Shown in pieces: positions 1-7,053 of a stretch of DNA of 22,564 nt. A program made the position numbers and the translations under genes. The notes beneath the pieces are model-generated. The model had not been told where the DNA came from and searched no databases. It saw nothing but the letters and a program-made list of their open reading frames with translations. Each line of letters begins with the position of its first letter. Within the stretch, counting starts at the first letter, position 1. The DNA comes from a virus: IMG/VR virus record IMGVR_UViG_3300017727_000181, positions 1-22,564 of that record; one strand, 5' to 3'.

Positions 1-216
1 ATCATCTCGAATGGGAACTGATCCATAGTACTTCTCTCCTTTTAAATGTTGTGACCAATGTTCCTTGGTCATGGGTTTTGGCTCTACCCAATGTCTAAAT
101 TCTTGTTTCCCATCCCTGTCTCGTTTGTGACCTAGAGGTTCTGAAGCACCAAAATATGTAGAAGAGCCCTGGAAGAGTTCTATAAACTCCTCCAGGGTGT
201 TGTCAAGTAGGTCCAT
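1..216 (-). CDS. Probable phage primase/primase-polymerase (AEP, TOTE-like), N-terminal 72 codons only
   Basis: This is an open frame on the minus strand that starts at an ATG and runs off the left edge, so only the first 72 residues are visible. They read as a soluble protein with FGAS near residue 23, a D-R-D-G-K segment, then W-x-x-H-L-x-G and a G-S-V-P-I-R-D-D end. This spacing resembles the start of phage AEP-type primases related to the TOTE primase family, where the P-I-x-D-D stretch leads into the catalytic D-x-D core. That core would lie outside the window, so the catalytic residues cannot be checked. The ATG sits one base after the stop of the ssDNA-binding-like gene, with no good ribosome-binding site, which suggests translational coupling. 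The frame call is firm; the family call is tentative. Confidence 0.5.
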   Translation of the reverse strand, partial: MDLLDNTLEEFIELFQGSSTYFGASEPLGHKRDRDGKQEFRHWVEPKPMTKEHWSQHLKGEKYYGSVPIRDD

Positions 217-217
217 A

Positions 218-1009
218 TTAGAATGGTGTTTTTTCTACTTGTTCTTCTTTACCGTGATTTGTTCGAACAGCACCTTTTTTACAAGATTCATAAAATTCAA
301 ATGCTGCTTTGATGGTGTCTTGGCTATCTACTGTACCCAAGTGTTCTATTTCCCAACCATACCATGAACCTAAATTGTTTTTTTCTAAAACAGTTTTAAG
401 TGAGTAACGTTGAGTAAAGGGTGCAGGTTTAAAAAAACCTTTTCCATCACTTCTTTTTTGCCTCAAAGACATCATCATGGAATTCCATTTTTTTGACTTC
501 TTTCTTTGAGTTGATTTCATGGTAATTAAAGCAGTTGAAGATTTATCTTCTTCAACAACCATTACATAGTGAGAAGCAGTTTCCTCAATGTAATTACCAT
601 TTTCTAGTCTATCTTTACCATCATCACCTCTGGTAGTTTTACTCATTATATCCGAATCAAATGGATATACAAAAACAGGAGCAACTGCACCCTTTTCTCT
701 GTCTCTCCACTCAATGTATTCTAATTTATAATAACAAGGTATTACTGTTATACCTTCAGCGCCATTATAAAGTTCATCGGTTACTGTGTTGTAAATCATC
801 CCAGGTCTTGCAGTATCAATAAACTGACTATCCCCTTGTGTTACTTGGGGTGATAACTGCCCAAGAACTTTAAGAAATGGTAATGCTAAACTTTTTGAAT
901 CAACATTATCAAATCCAGAATCAGCAAATTGCTCAATATTAATATTGGCAACTGCACCAGCTTCTTTTTTAATCGTCACTTCGTTCGATTGTCCGTCTTT
1001 TATTTTCAT
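218..1009 (-). CDS. Probable ssDNA-binding protein of the replication module
   Basis: A 263-aa soluble protein with no membrane segment. The last ten residues, KEEQVEKTPF, are acidic and end in Pro-Phe. This resembles the partner-binding tail of bacterial SSB (acidic, ending I-P-F) and the acidic aromatic tail of T7 gp2.5. The centre (about residues 80-165) is beta-rich with many aromatic residues, compatible with an OB fold, and a very basic patch (about 165-190, R-K-K-S-K-K then R-Q-K-R) could contact DNA. It lies between a coiled-coil gene and a probable primase in one operon, which supports a role in replication or recombination. A weak AGGT lies 6 bases before the ATG. An alternative is a conserved phage protein of unrelated fold; the SSB call rests on tail, composition and context, not on a recognised catalytic motif. 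Confidence 0.5.
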   Translation of the reverse strand: MKIKDGQSNEVTIKKEAGAVANINIEQFADSGFDNVDSKSLALPFLKVLGQLSPQVTQGDSQFIDTARPGMIYNTVTDELYNGAEGITVIPCYYKLEYIEWRDREKGAVAPVFVYPFDSDIMSKTTRGDDGKDRLENGNYIEETASHYVMVVEEDKSSTALITMKSTQRKKSKKWNSMMMSLRQKRSDGKGFFKPAPFTQRYSLKTVLEKNNLGSWYGWEIEHLGTVDSQDTIKAAFEFYESCKKGAVRTNHGKEEQVEKTPF

Positions 1010-1019
1010 ATTATACCTA

Positions 1020-1568
1020 TTATTTGTTAGTTATTTTCGTTTTGTTTGCGATGTATACTCCAAACAAGTCAAAAGGTAATTCTTTACCAGCTTCAACTTG
1101 TTCTTTAACAAAGGCCTTTAAAGTCATGGGTTCAACTTTTTCTTTTTTATTATAATTAAATCCATGATCCTCGCAGACTTTTATTAATTCAGAGACTTGG
1201 TTGTCTTGTCCTCGGTTAAATGAAGCGGTAACAGTATTTTTGATTATATCCTCAAAACCTTTACCTCTTAACCAACCGAAGGCTTCCTCAACACGTGACT
1301 CAGGAATTTTTGCTGCATAGAATGGTTTTACTTCTACTGTAGAACCATCACTTAATTTCAACAAAGATACACCTGCTTCCTGCATCATCTCTGGAATTAT
1401 TCTCTCTTCTAAATCTCTAGCTTTATGTTTTAGTTGAGATAATTTTTCTTCTTCTTGTTCTATGGTTTTTTTTAACTTGTTATATTCGTTACATTTGTCT
1501 GTTATAGACTTAACGTTATCTTTACTAATGTCTATATTAGACATTGCTTCTATATCTAACTTTTCCAT
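1020..1568 (-). CDS. Coiled-coil protein of the replication operon (Gp157-like layout), unknown function
   Basis: I place the start at the ATG at 1568 (MEKLDIEAM), giving 182 aa. An AGGAGG lies 5 bases upstream, whereas an in-frame ATG 11 codons earlier (1601) has no ribosome-binding site. About residues 25-65 are strongly charged and heptad-like (KLKKTIEQEEEKLSQLKHKA), so a coiled coil is likely. A small beta segment follows (LLKLSDGSTVEVKPFYAAKI), then a mixed C-terminal domain. A coiled coil followed by a short beta hairpin resembles siphovirus Gp157-type proteins, but I do not recognise the family with confidence. It is the first gene of a minus-strand operon with the ssDNA-binding-like and primase-like genes, so a DNA-metabolism role is likely. 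It diverges from the helicase on the other strand. Confidence 0.75.
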   Translation of the reverse strand: MEKLDIEAMSNIDISKDNVKSITDKCNEYNKLKKTIEQEEEKLSQLKHKARDLEERIIPEMMQEAGVSLLKLSDGSTVEVKPFYAAKIPESRVEEAFGWLRGKGFEDIIKNTVTASFNRGQDNQVSELIKVCEDHGFNYNKKEKVEPMTLKAFVKEQVEAGKELPFDLFGVYIANKTKITNK

Positions 1569-1573
1569 ATTTT

Positions 1574-1579
1574 CCTCCT
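1574..1579 (-). promoter_or_regulatory. Strong Shine-Dalgarno site that sets the start at 1568
   Basis: AGGAGG on the minus strand, 5 bases before the ATG at 1568. It lies inside the longer open frame that begins at 1601, so it decides between the two possible starts in favour of the shorter protein. Confidence 0.8.
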
Positions 1580-1601
1580 GATGGGGTCTTAAATTATTCA
1601 T

Positions 1602-1628
1602 TTGATCTTTGCAAGAAAAAAATATAAA
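1602..1628 (+). promoter_or_regulatory. Weak candidate promoter for the + strand helicase
   Basis: TTGATC (1602-1607) and TATAAA (1623-1628) are separated by 15 bases, shorter than the ideal 17. The predicted start would fall near 1635, leaving a leader of only about 5 bases before the helicase ATG at 1640. No Shine-Dalgarno site precedes that ATG, so a nearly leaderless message would fit. In this AT-rich stretch such matches can occur by chance, so confidence is low. Confidence 0.25.
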
Positions 1629-1639
1629 AAGTTTTCAAG

Positions 1640-3067
1640 ATGTGGAAATACCCCTATAAGACCAAGCCGTACGAGCATCAACGGAATGCACTAAACGAAT
1701 CGGCTGAAAAAAATAACTGGGCCTATTTTATGGAAATGGGAACAGGTAAAACTAAAGTAACTATAGATAATATTGCTTATCTTTACTTACAAAGAAAAAT
1801 TACAACTGTATTAATTATTGCTCCTAAATCTGTGTATACTAATTGGGAATCTGAAATTGAAATACACTTACCAGATGTATTAAAATATAAAATATTTAAA
1901 TGGAACATTGATAAACCTAAGGATTATTTTAAACTAGAAGAATCAAAAGATCTTAAAATTTTTTTAATAAACGTTGAGGCATTGTCAACAAAGAGAGGTT
2001 TTCAAGCCTGCGCACAATATTTGACTAAAAATAAATTAAATTTTGTAGCACTGGATGAATCAACCACAATAAAAAACCGATCAGCAAAACGAACAAAAAA
2101 CATTTTAGCACTAGGAAAAGTATCCCATATAAAGCGTATATTAACAGGATCCCCAATAACAAAATCTCCATTAGACTTATTTACACAATGTCAGTTCTTA
2201 AGTCCAGAATTATTAGGTTTTAACAGTTATTTGGCTTTTAGAAATAGATACGCTGAAATGACAGATATACCAGTTGGTTCAGGTAGATATATCTCTATAC
2301 CAAAATACTACAAAAGACTTGATGAATTAGAAGAAAAAATGAAAACATTTGCAACTAGAATACGTAAAGACCAATGTTTAGATTTAAAACCAAAAGTTAG
2401 ATCTAAAAGATACATTGAATTAGATGGTGAAGGTAAAAAAATATATGAAAGACTTAAGCATCATGCATTAGCAATTGTTGAAGATAGCACAATATCGTTT
2501 TCTAATAAATTAACTGAAATAATAAAACTGCACCAGGTATGTAATGGATTTACTAAAGATGATGATGGAAAAATATTGCAATTGCACAAATCAAAATTAA
2601 GTGCCTTAGAGGAGACACTTGAGGAAACTGATGGTAAAGTAATCATATGGGCTAATTATTTATATAACATCCATGAAATTAAAAATTTTTTAATAGATAA
2701 ATATGGACCTGAATCTACTGTTAGCATTTATGGAGAAGTTAGTGTTGAAGATAGAAAAACTGCTGTTGAACGTATACAAAAAGATAACAAATGTCGTTTT
2801 TTGGTTGGTAATCCTACTACCGGTGGTTTTGGTCTCACTCTTACTGCTTGCAATACTGTCATCTATTATAGCAACAGCTATAACTTAGAAGTGCGTATGC
2901 AATCAGAAGACCGTGCTCATAGAATGGGCCAAAAAGGTACTGTTGTTTATATTGATATTGTAGCAAGAGGTACATTAGATGAAGCTATCATGAAGTCTTT
3001 AACCAGTAAAGGACAAATTGCTGCTAAAACTTTAGGTGAAGAAGATCTTAAGAGTTGGTTGCTATAA
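1640..3067 (+). CDS. SNF2-type superfamily 2 DNA helicase/translocase
   Basis: A 475-aa ATP-driven DNA translocase with the full SF2/SNF2 motif set. Visible are a Q-type motif YEHQ (11-14), Walker A GTGKT (34-38), motif Ia APKSV (61-65), a DEAH-like box DEST (139-142), motif III LTGSP (168-172), motif V around GGFGLTL (near 395) and motif VI QSEDRAHRMGQ (near 420-430). RAHRxGQ is typical of SNF2 rather than DEAD-box RNA helicases. The length fits the compact phage forms that consist of the two RecA-like lobes alone. It is the only + strand gene in the window: it diverges from the replication operon and its last 20 bases overlap the end of the convergent nuclease gene. No ribosome-binding site precedes the ATG. 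A role in replication, recombination or fork remodelling with the nuclease is inferred from family and position. Confidence 0.93.
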   Translation: MWKYPYKTKPYEHQRNALNESAEKNNWAYFMEMGTGKTKVTIDNIAYLYLQRKITTVLIIAPKSVYTNWESEIEIHLPDVLKYKIFKWNIDKPKDYFKLEESKDLKIFLINVEALSTKRGFQACAQYLTKNKLNFVALDESTTIKNRSAKRTKNILALGKVSHIKRILTGSPITKSPLDLFTQCQFLSPELLGFNSYLAFRNRYAEMTDIPVGSGRYISIPKYYKRLDELEEKMKTFATRIRKDQCLDLKPKVRSKRYIELDGEGKKIYERLKHHALAIVEDSTISFSNKLTEIIKLHQVCNGFTKDDDGKILQLHKSKLSALEETLEETDGKVIIWANYLYNIHEIKNFLIDKYGPESTVSIYGEVSVEDRKTAVERIQKDNKCRFLVGNPTTGGFGLTLTACNTVIYYSNSYNLEVRMQSEDRAHRMGQKGTVVYIDIVARGTLDEAIMKSLTSKGQIAAKTLGEEDLKSWLL

Positions 3068-3716
3068 GTTTATTGTATTGTTCTACTCTCTCTAAAAATT
3101 TATCTCCATATTCTTTTAAATCCGACTCATTTAGTCGGAATTCTTGATACATAAGATCTCGAGTGCAGATTGATATTACACCTTGCTCTATTGGCCCGTA
3201 ATTTTTAGTATGTGCTAAATAATAAGCTCCTAATTGATATTTATAATCTTCAACCCATTCTTCTTTTTTAGGTCTGTTAGATTGTTTCCAATCCACTATG
3301 CTCGGTTTTCCATAAGCAACACAAGATAGATCTGCTGTACCTGCAAATTTATTTTCATATTCTAAACTTATTTCATTACCCCATACCTCATCTATTTTAA
3401 TATTATCTAAAATAGTTTTTGCCATCATTCTAGGTTTTGTACCTTCCTCCATAGCATTATAATAACCTTGTCCTGTTAAATGATATTCAAGTACCTGATG
3501 CATTTCAGTACCTATAGTTGAAGCTTGTTTCATAATTCTATCTGCTTCAGCATCTCCAACTCTACGTCTCCAATTATCTAAAAAACGTTTGTCCTTAGTA
3601 GCAGAAAGTATTGTTGTAACGCTTGGTACTTTTATATTATCAACTAAATATTTACGTCCTGTTGTGTCTGAAAATCTATTATAATGTTTGTAAGGATACT
3701 TTCTAAGTAACTTCAT
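3048..3716 (-). CDS. PD-(D/E)XK exonuclease (RecB/Cas4-like fold)
   Basis: A 222-aa nuclease. Motifs in order: PSVTTIL (31-37), G-T-E-M-H (69-73) with the His used in RecB-type nucleases, E115, a G-T-A-D-L motif with D129, the catalytic D-W-K (D142, K144), and a Y-Q-L-G-A-Y-Y helix (159-165) matching the QxxxY element of this superfamily. All expected metal-binding residues are present, so it should be active on DNA, probably as an exonuclease in replication, recombination or host DNA breakdown. The ATG lies 12 bases after the stop of the small membrane-protein gene and has no clear ribosome-binding site, so it may be read by coupling. Its 3' end overlaps the convergent helicase gene by 20 bases. 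Confidence 0.9.
   Translation of the reverse strand: MKLLRKYPYKHYNRFSDTTGRKYLVDNIKVPSVTTILSATKDKRFLDNWRRRVGDAEADRIMKQASTIGTEMHQVLEYHLTGQGYYNAMEEGTKPRMMAKTILDNIKIDEVWGNEISLEYENKFAGTADLSCVAYGKPSIVDWKQSNRPKKEEWVEDYKYQLGAYYLAHTKNYGPIEQGVISICTRDLMYQEFRLNESDLKEYGDKFLERVEQYNKLIATNS
3121..3139. terminator. Perfect 7-bp hairpin, possible bidirectional transcript end
   Basis: TCCGACT, a 5-base loop, then AGTCGGA. The stem is perfect and has 4 G:C pairs in a very AT-rich region. It lies 54 bases past the stop codon of the + strand helicase, inside the 3' part of the nuclease coding sequence. There is no long T run after it on the + strand and only TTT on the minus strand, so it is not a textbook intrinsic terminator. 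It could end or protect the helicase mRNA, or be a coincidence of coding sequence. Confidence 0.35.
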
Positions 3717-3728
3717 ACTTAGTTAATA

Positions 3729-3905
3729 CTACAAATGATTAGAAAGTACAGCCATAAATATAGCAAACATACCTGCTACAATAATTTTTTCTATTCTATT
3801 TATTCTTTGTTCCATTCTATCAATTCTTTCAAAAGTCTGTCTTTGCATTAATCTGCAAATCTTTTCGTGATTATCTATTCTATCTATTGCAGATTTTTTA
3901 GCCAC
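3729..3905 (-). CDS. Small coiled-coil plus C-terminal membrane protein, holin or XhlA-like candidate
   Basis: A 58-aa frame opening with GTG. AGAGGAG lies 6 bases upstream, and the start overlaps the stop of the 1051-aa gene by 8 bases, as at other gene junctions here. Residues 1-40 are polar and strongly helical with repeated I-D-R-I / R-I-x-R-I-E-K heptads, so they should form a coiled coil. Residues 41-58 (IIVAGMFAIFMAVLSNHL) make one short membrane helix at the very C-terminus. This cytoplasmic coiled coil plus tail anchor resembles XhlA-type lysis accessory proteins and some pinholins. It follows the virion genes, a common place for lysis genes, but no endolysin is visible in the window, so lysis is inference. 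The basic and amphipathic character also fits a membrane-docking virion accessory. Confidence 0.75.
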   Translation of the reverse strand: MAKKSAIDRIDNHEKICRLMQRQTFERIDRMEQRINRIEKIIVAGMFAIFMAVLSNHL

Positions 3906-6900
3906 GTCTAACTCCTCTTTGTGCTATTGCAGCTCCTGTTGGATCATTAGGAAACAAAGCTTGAAATTGTTGTGGATTTACTTGTCCGGTAGCCGGGGGC
4001 ACTGGTTCTTGAGGCGGTTGAGCTACTGGGTCTTCAAGTTGCAGATCAGCCATAATAGATGTTTTTTCTTCTTGTTCAATTGGTGCTTCTTCAGCATCAA
4101 CCATAGCTTCGTTTTGTGTAGCAGTAGATAACATTTCAACAGCATTAGTATCTGTTTGTAAGTTTCCTGAAGTACCTGAAAAATCTTGTGCAAATAGTGT
4201 TTCGTAATTTTTTTCTGGAATTGTATCTTGATTGTAGTTGGGTGCTGGAACTAAAGCTTGAAGTTGTCCCATTCTTTCAGTAATTTCTTCTGGTGTTACT
4301 GTCTTAGGATCTACTCTTGGAACATCAGCATCACTTTCATTTAAATAATTAACTAACCTTGCAAACGCTTCTCTTTTCTGTGTAAGGCCAAGTCTACCTA
4401 CAACACCCGGTGATCTTAAAACGTTAGCTGCTGTTTGGATGTCTCTACCTTTAAAATATCTTCTTCCAATACCAAGAACTCCTGGTACACCATCACCAAC
4501 TTTCTGACCCATTAATAATTTAATTTGTTCATCAGGGTTTAGAGCATCGTTGAAAGCTCTCATAGCAATTGGATCTGTAAGAATTTGACCTGCACGTCTA
4601 CCAAGTAAAATAAATAATGCTGGTGCAAATGGGTTAACAGCTGCAGAACCTCCAAGAACTAAAGCTCCTGTAAATGAATTTAGACCACCTAATTGTAATC
4701 TTCTTTGCATAAAAGTTGATGTATCAGCAATTGGAGTATCAGATACTGCTTTCATATAAGTTAAAAACTTTTCAAATTCTTTTGCTTGTCCTCTTCCACC
4801 AAGAATAGATATCATTTTTTCTTTCGCTACATCATCAGTTGGATCTGCTATTCCAAGCTCTCTCATGAATTTATTAATATTAAAACCAGAGGTATCCTTT
4901 GGACTAAATTTTATTTTTGTTGCATCAAAGATATTATTACCTGTTTTTACTTTATCTAAACTAAAATCTACTACATCGCCTTTTTGAACCATAGATTCCA
5001 TAACATCTACTGTTCCGTTAATACCTGCTCTAACAGTAGATTCGTTCATAATTTCATCAATCATTGTTCTACCTGCAGGAGATGAAGCTGAATCAAAACC
5101 TTTATAGAATGAATTAAACATCCATCTAGCTTTTGCAGCATTAAATAATGCTTCACCACCACCTTTAGTAACTCCTATGGCTTGACCTGTTTTCTTAGAT
5201 ACTATTTTATCAGCACCCAATAATTGTCTAAATTGTTTGATTGCAGTAGGGTCACCTCTCGTAAACACATCGTTAGCTAAATCATTAAAGAATCTTTGTG
5301 ATTTTTTCTTTTCCATGCCACCAATTCCAGCTAAAGCTTTATTTGTAAAAGTTGTTGCGTTGTAGTCTCTAAATACTTTTGTAGCATTAGCTCTTTGATA
5401 AAAGTTCATTAACGTAGAAAAAGTGTCATTTGCACCATAAAGTTTATCTCTTAATTGTTCTGAAGATTTAATTTTTAATGCTATGTCTGCATCTGCAGCA
5501 GCTTTGTTTGTTTTAGCTAAAGTTTCATAAGCAGCCTTAACGGTGTCATCTTTTAAAAATGTTTCTTTTGTTATGTTTGCACCGAAAGAATTAAGATCGT
5601 TTTCAAGAGCTTCTCTTATAGACCATAAGGTAGGTCTAATATTTTCATAACCTGTTTGTTGTATAGCTCTGTTAAGAGTTGTGATCATACCTTTATATTG
5701 TTTTGGAGTTACAAAGTCATCTACTGCATTCATGTACCTAAAGAATAATGCAAGTGGATCTCCAGTTCCCTGTAGTTTTTGTAAATCTTTTAAAGGCACA
5801 TCTCCTAATTTGTCTTGTGCATAACCTCTTATACCAGGAAACTGCATTGCTAATTCATCAACATAGTCTCCAGCCATTTTTTTAACATGGCCTGTAGGAA
5901 TAACTTTTGGGTTTCCTATCGTATCTGCTAAAGTATCAAAAGCTTTATAACTAGCATTAATTAAATTTGAATTTTGTTTAAAGGCTTCATCTGCTTGTTT
6001 CCAAATCGTAGCGGATAACATACCTGTTTTAATAAGTGGACCATAATTAAGAACAGAATTATTTAAATATTCTCTTCCTGCTTTTTGTTCCGCTCCTTGT
6101 AGAGCTTCTTTTCCAATGCCATTGATAAAAGGCATGATACCAAGTACTTTAAAATATTTACTTGCAAAACCACCAAGAAGACCTGTACCTTCCTGTGCAG
6201 TCATTACCATAGGTAATGGTAAACCTTTATCTCTTGCAATGTTAACTAATTCTTTTGCATCTTTTGATTTAGCACCAATCATTAATCTACCAACTTTACC
6301 TAAACCTTTTGTAATTACCGGTGTCAATGTTGCGGCACCAGCGTTCCATGCTAAAGCTGTAAACATAGAGTCCGCTGCATTAGCCATCATATCTGTATTA
6401 ACTTCTTGTGGACTCATGTTTTCCATGTCCGATGCTATTGCATCCATTGCAGCAACTCCAACAGTTTCATTTAACATGTCGTAAGTAACTGAACCTGCGC
6501 CTGCACCTGCAGTACCACCTAATACAGAGTATACTTCTGCTTTTCCAAGTGGACTAGCTAATACTCTACCAACAGTTGGGTCTGCTACTTTTGCAACTAA
6601 TTTTGCTAAGCCTCCAAGTAATTTAAATCTTCCTGGTAATCTTGTTGTTAGTTTATCAGCAAAGTTACTAAACATTTTAGTTCTAGCAAATAGTCCAGTT
6701 GACTTATCTCCTGGTACTTTTGATTTAGCTGCACTAAATATTTTTTTTCTCATTGCAACGTAAGGTGTAATTGATCCTAAAAGATCTCCAGCAAGGACTG
6801 CTTCTGATCTACCATCTAATGAGCTTCCTTGTTGTTGTAGTTTTACACCAATAGGATTTTTAACAGCAGCATCAATAGTTGCTACGTCTTTTGCAGCACC

Positions 6901-7053
6901 AGCTCTTTTACTTTGTAACTCGTTCATTGAAGGGCCAGTAATTAGCCCTCTTTTAATGGCTTCATCTACTGCTTTTCTTTGTCTAAAAGTTAATTTATTA
7001 GGGTCAAAAGTATTATTGTCAATTTGATCTTGGATATCTTTTAAGGAAGCCAT
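3898..7053 (-). CDS. Very large internal virion / DNA-ejection protein candidate
   Basis: A 1051-aa protein, the largest in the window. It is Ala/Gly/Lys-rich with long predicted helices. A hydrophobic, glycine-rich stretch at about residues 780-815 (SFTGALVLGGSAAV, then ALFILLGRR) could insert in a membrane, and more Gly/Ala-rich segments lie around 95-220. The C-terminus after about 930 is acidic and Pro/Gln-rich, and carries two short similar motifs, L-F-A-Q-D-F-S-G and L-F-P-N-D-P-T-G, the second near the end. This kind of C-terminal tag recurs in podovirus ejection proteins. I see no lysozyme-type or transglycosylase motif like that of T7 gp16. Its position last in a run of four low-complexity virion genes matches the T7 gp14-15-16 arrangement, which is the basis for the call. 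AAGGAA lies 7 bases before the ATG, which overlaps the preceding stop (TAATG). Confidence 0.65.
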   Translation of the reverse strand: MASLKDIQDQIDNNTFDPNKLTFRQRKAVDEAIKRGLITGPSMNELQSKRAGAAKDVATIDAAVKNPIGVKLQQQGSSLDGRSEAVLAGDLLGSITPYVAMRKKIFSAAKSKVPGDKSTGLFARTKMFSNFADKLTTRLPGRFKLLGGLAKLVAKVADPTVGRVLASPLGKAEVYSVLGGTAGAGAGSVTYDMLNETVGVAAMDAIASDMENMSPQEVNTDMMANAADSMFTALAWNAGAATLTPVITKGLGKVGRLMIGAKSKDAKELVNIARDKGLPLPMVMTAQEGTGLLGGFASKYFKVLGIMPFINGIGKEALQGAEQKAGREYLNNSVLNYGPLIKTGMLSATIWKQADEAFKQNSNLINASYKAFDTLADTIGNPKVIPTGHVKKMAGDYVDELAMQFPGIRGYAQDKLGDVPLKDLQKLQGTGDPLALFFRYMNAVDDFVTPKQYKGMITTLNRAIQQTGYENIRPTLWSIREALENDLNSFGANITKETFLKDDTVKAAYETLAKTNKAAADADIALKIKSSEQLRDKLYGANDTFSTLMNFYQRANATKVFRDYNATTFTNKALAGIGGMEKKKSQRFFNDLANDVFTRGDPTAIKQFRQLLGADKIVSKKTGQAIGVTKGGGEALFNAAKARWMFNSFYKGFDSASSPAGRTMIDEIMNESTVRAGINGTVDVMESMVQKGDVVDFSLDKVKTGNNIFDATKIKFSPKDTSGFNINKFMRELGIADPTDDVAKEKMISILGGRGQAKEFEKFLTYMKAVSDTPIADTSTFMQRRLQLGGLNSFTGALVLGGSAAVNPFAPALFILLGRRAGQILTDPIAMRAFNDALNPDEQIKLLMGQKVGDGVPGVLGIGRRYFKGRDIQTAANVLRSPGVVGRLGLTQKREAFARLVNYLNESDADVPRVDPKTVTPEEITERMGQLQALVPAPNYNQDTIPEKNYETLFAQDFSGTSGNLQTDTNAVEMLSTATQNEAMVDAEEAPIEQEEKTSIMADLQLEDPVAQPPQEPVPPATGQVNPQQFQALFPNDPTGAAIAQRGVRRG
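3982..3997 (-). repeat. GC-rich word TTGTCCGG, copy 1 (extended form)
   Basis: The + strand reads TTGTCCGG followed by TAGCCGGG. It lies in the C-terminal tail of the 1051-aa gene, in codons for Ala-Thr-Gly-Gln. Two CCGG blocks three bases apart could pair as a tiny hairpin. It matches the copy at 10996 at 14 of 16 positions. Confidence 0.5.

Noticed and set aside
1010-1015. TATAAT on the minus strand directly before the ssDNA-binding-like ATG
   Set aside because: No -35 match at 16-18 bases and it touches the start codon; AGGT next to it fits a weak ribosome-binding site better.
1569-1601. Longer start of the coiled-coil gene at 1601
   Set aside because: No ribosome-binding site before it, while AGGAGG sits 5 bases before the ATG at 1568.
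2461-2888. Short open frames on both strands inside the helicase
   Set aside because: They lie wholly within a gene with clear helicase motifs and have no ribosome-binding site or recognised domain.
6116-6484. 122-codon + strand frame inside the 1051-aa gene
   Set aside because: Antisense shadow of an AT-rich coding gene; composition follows codon positions of the minus-strand gene.
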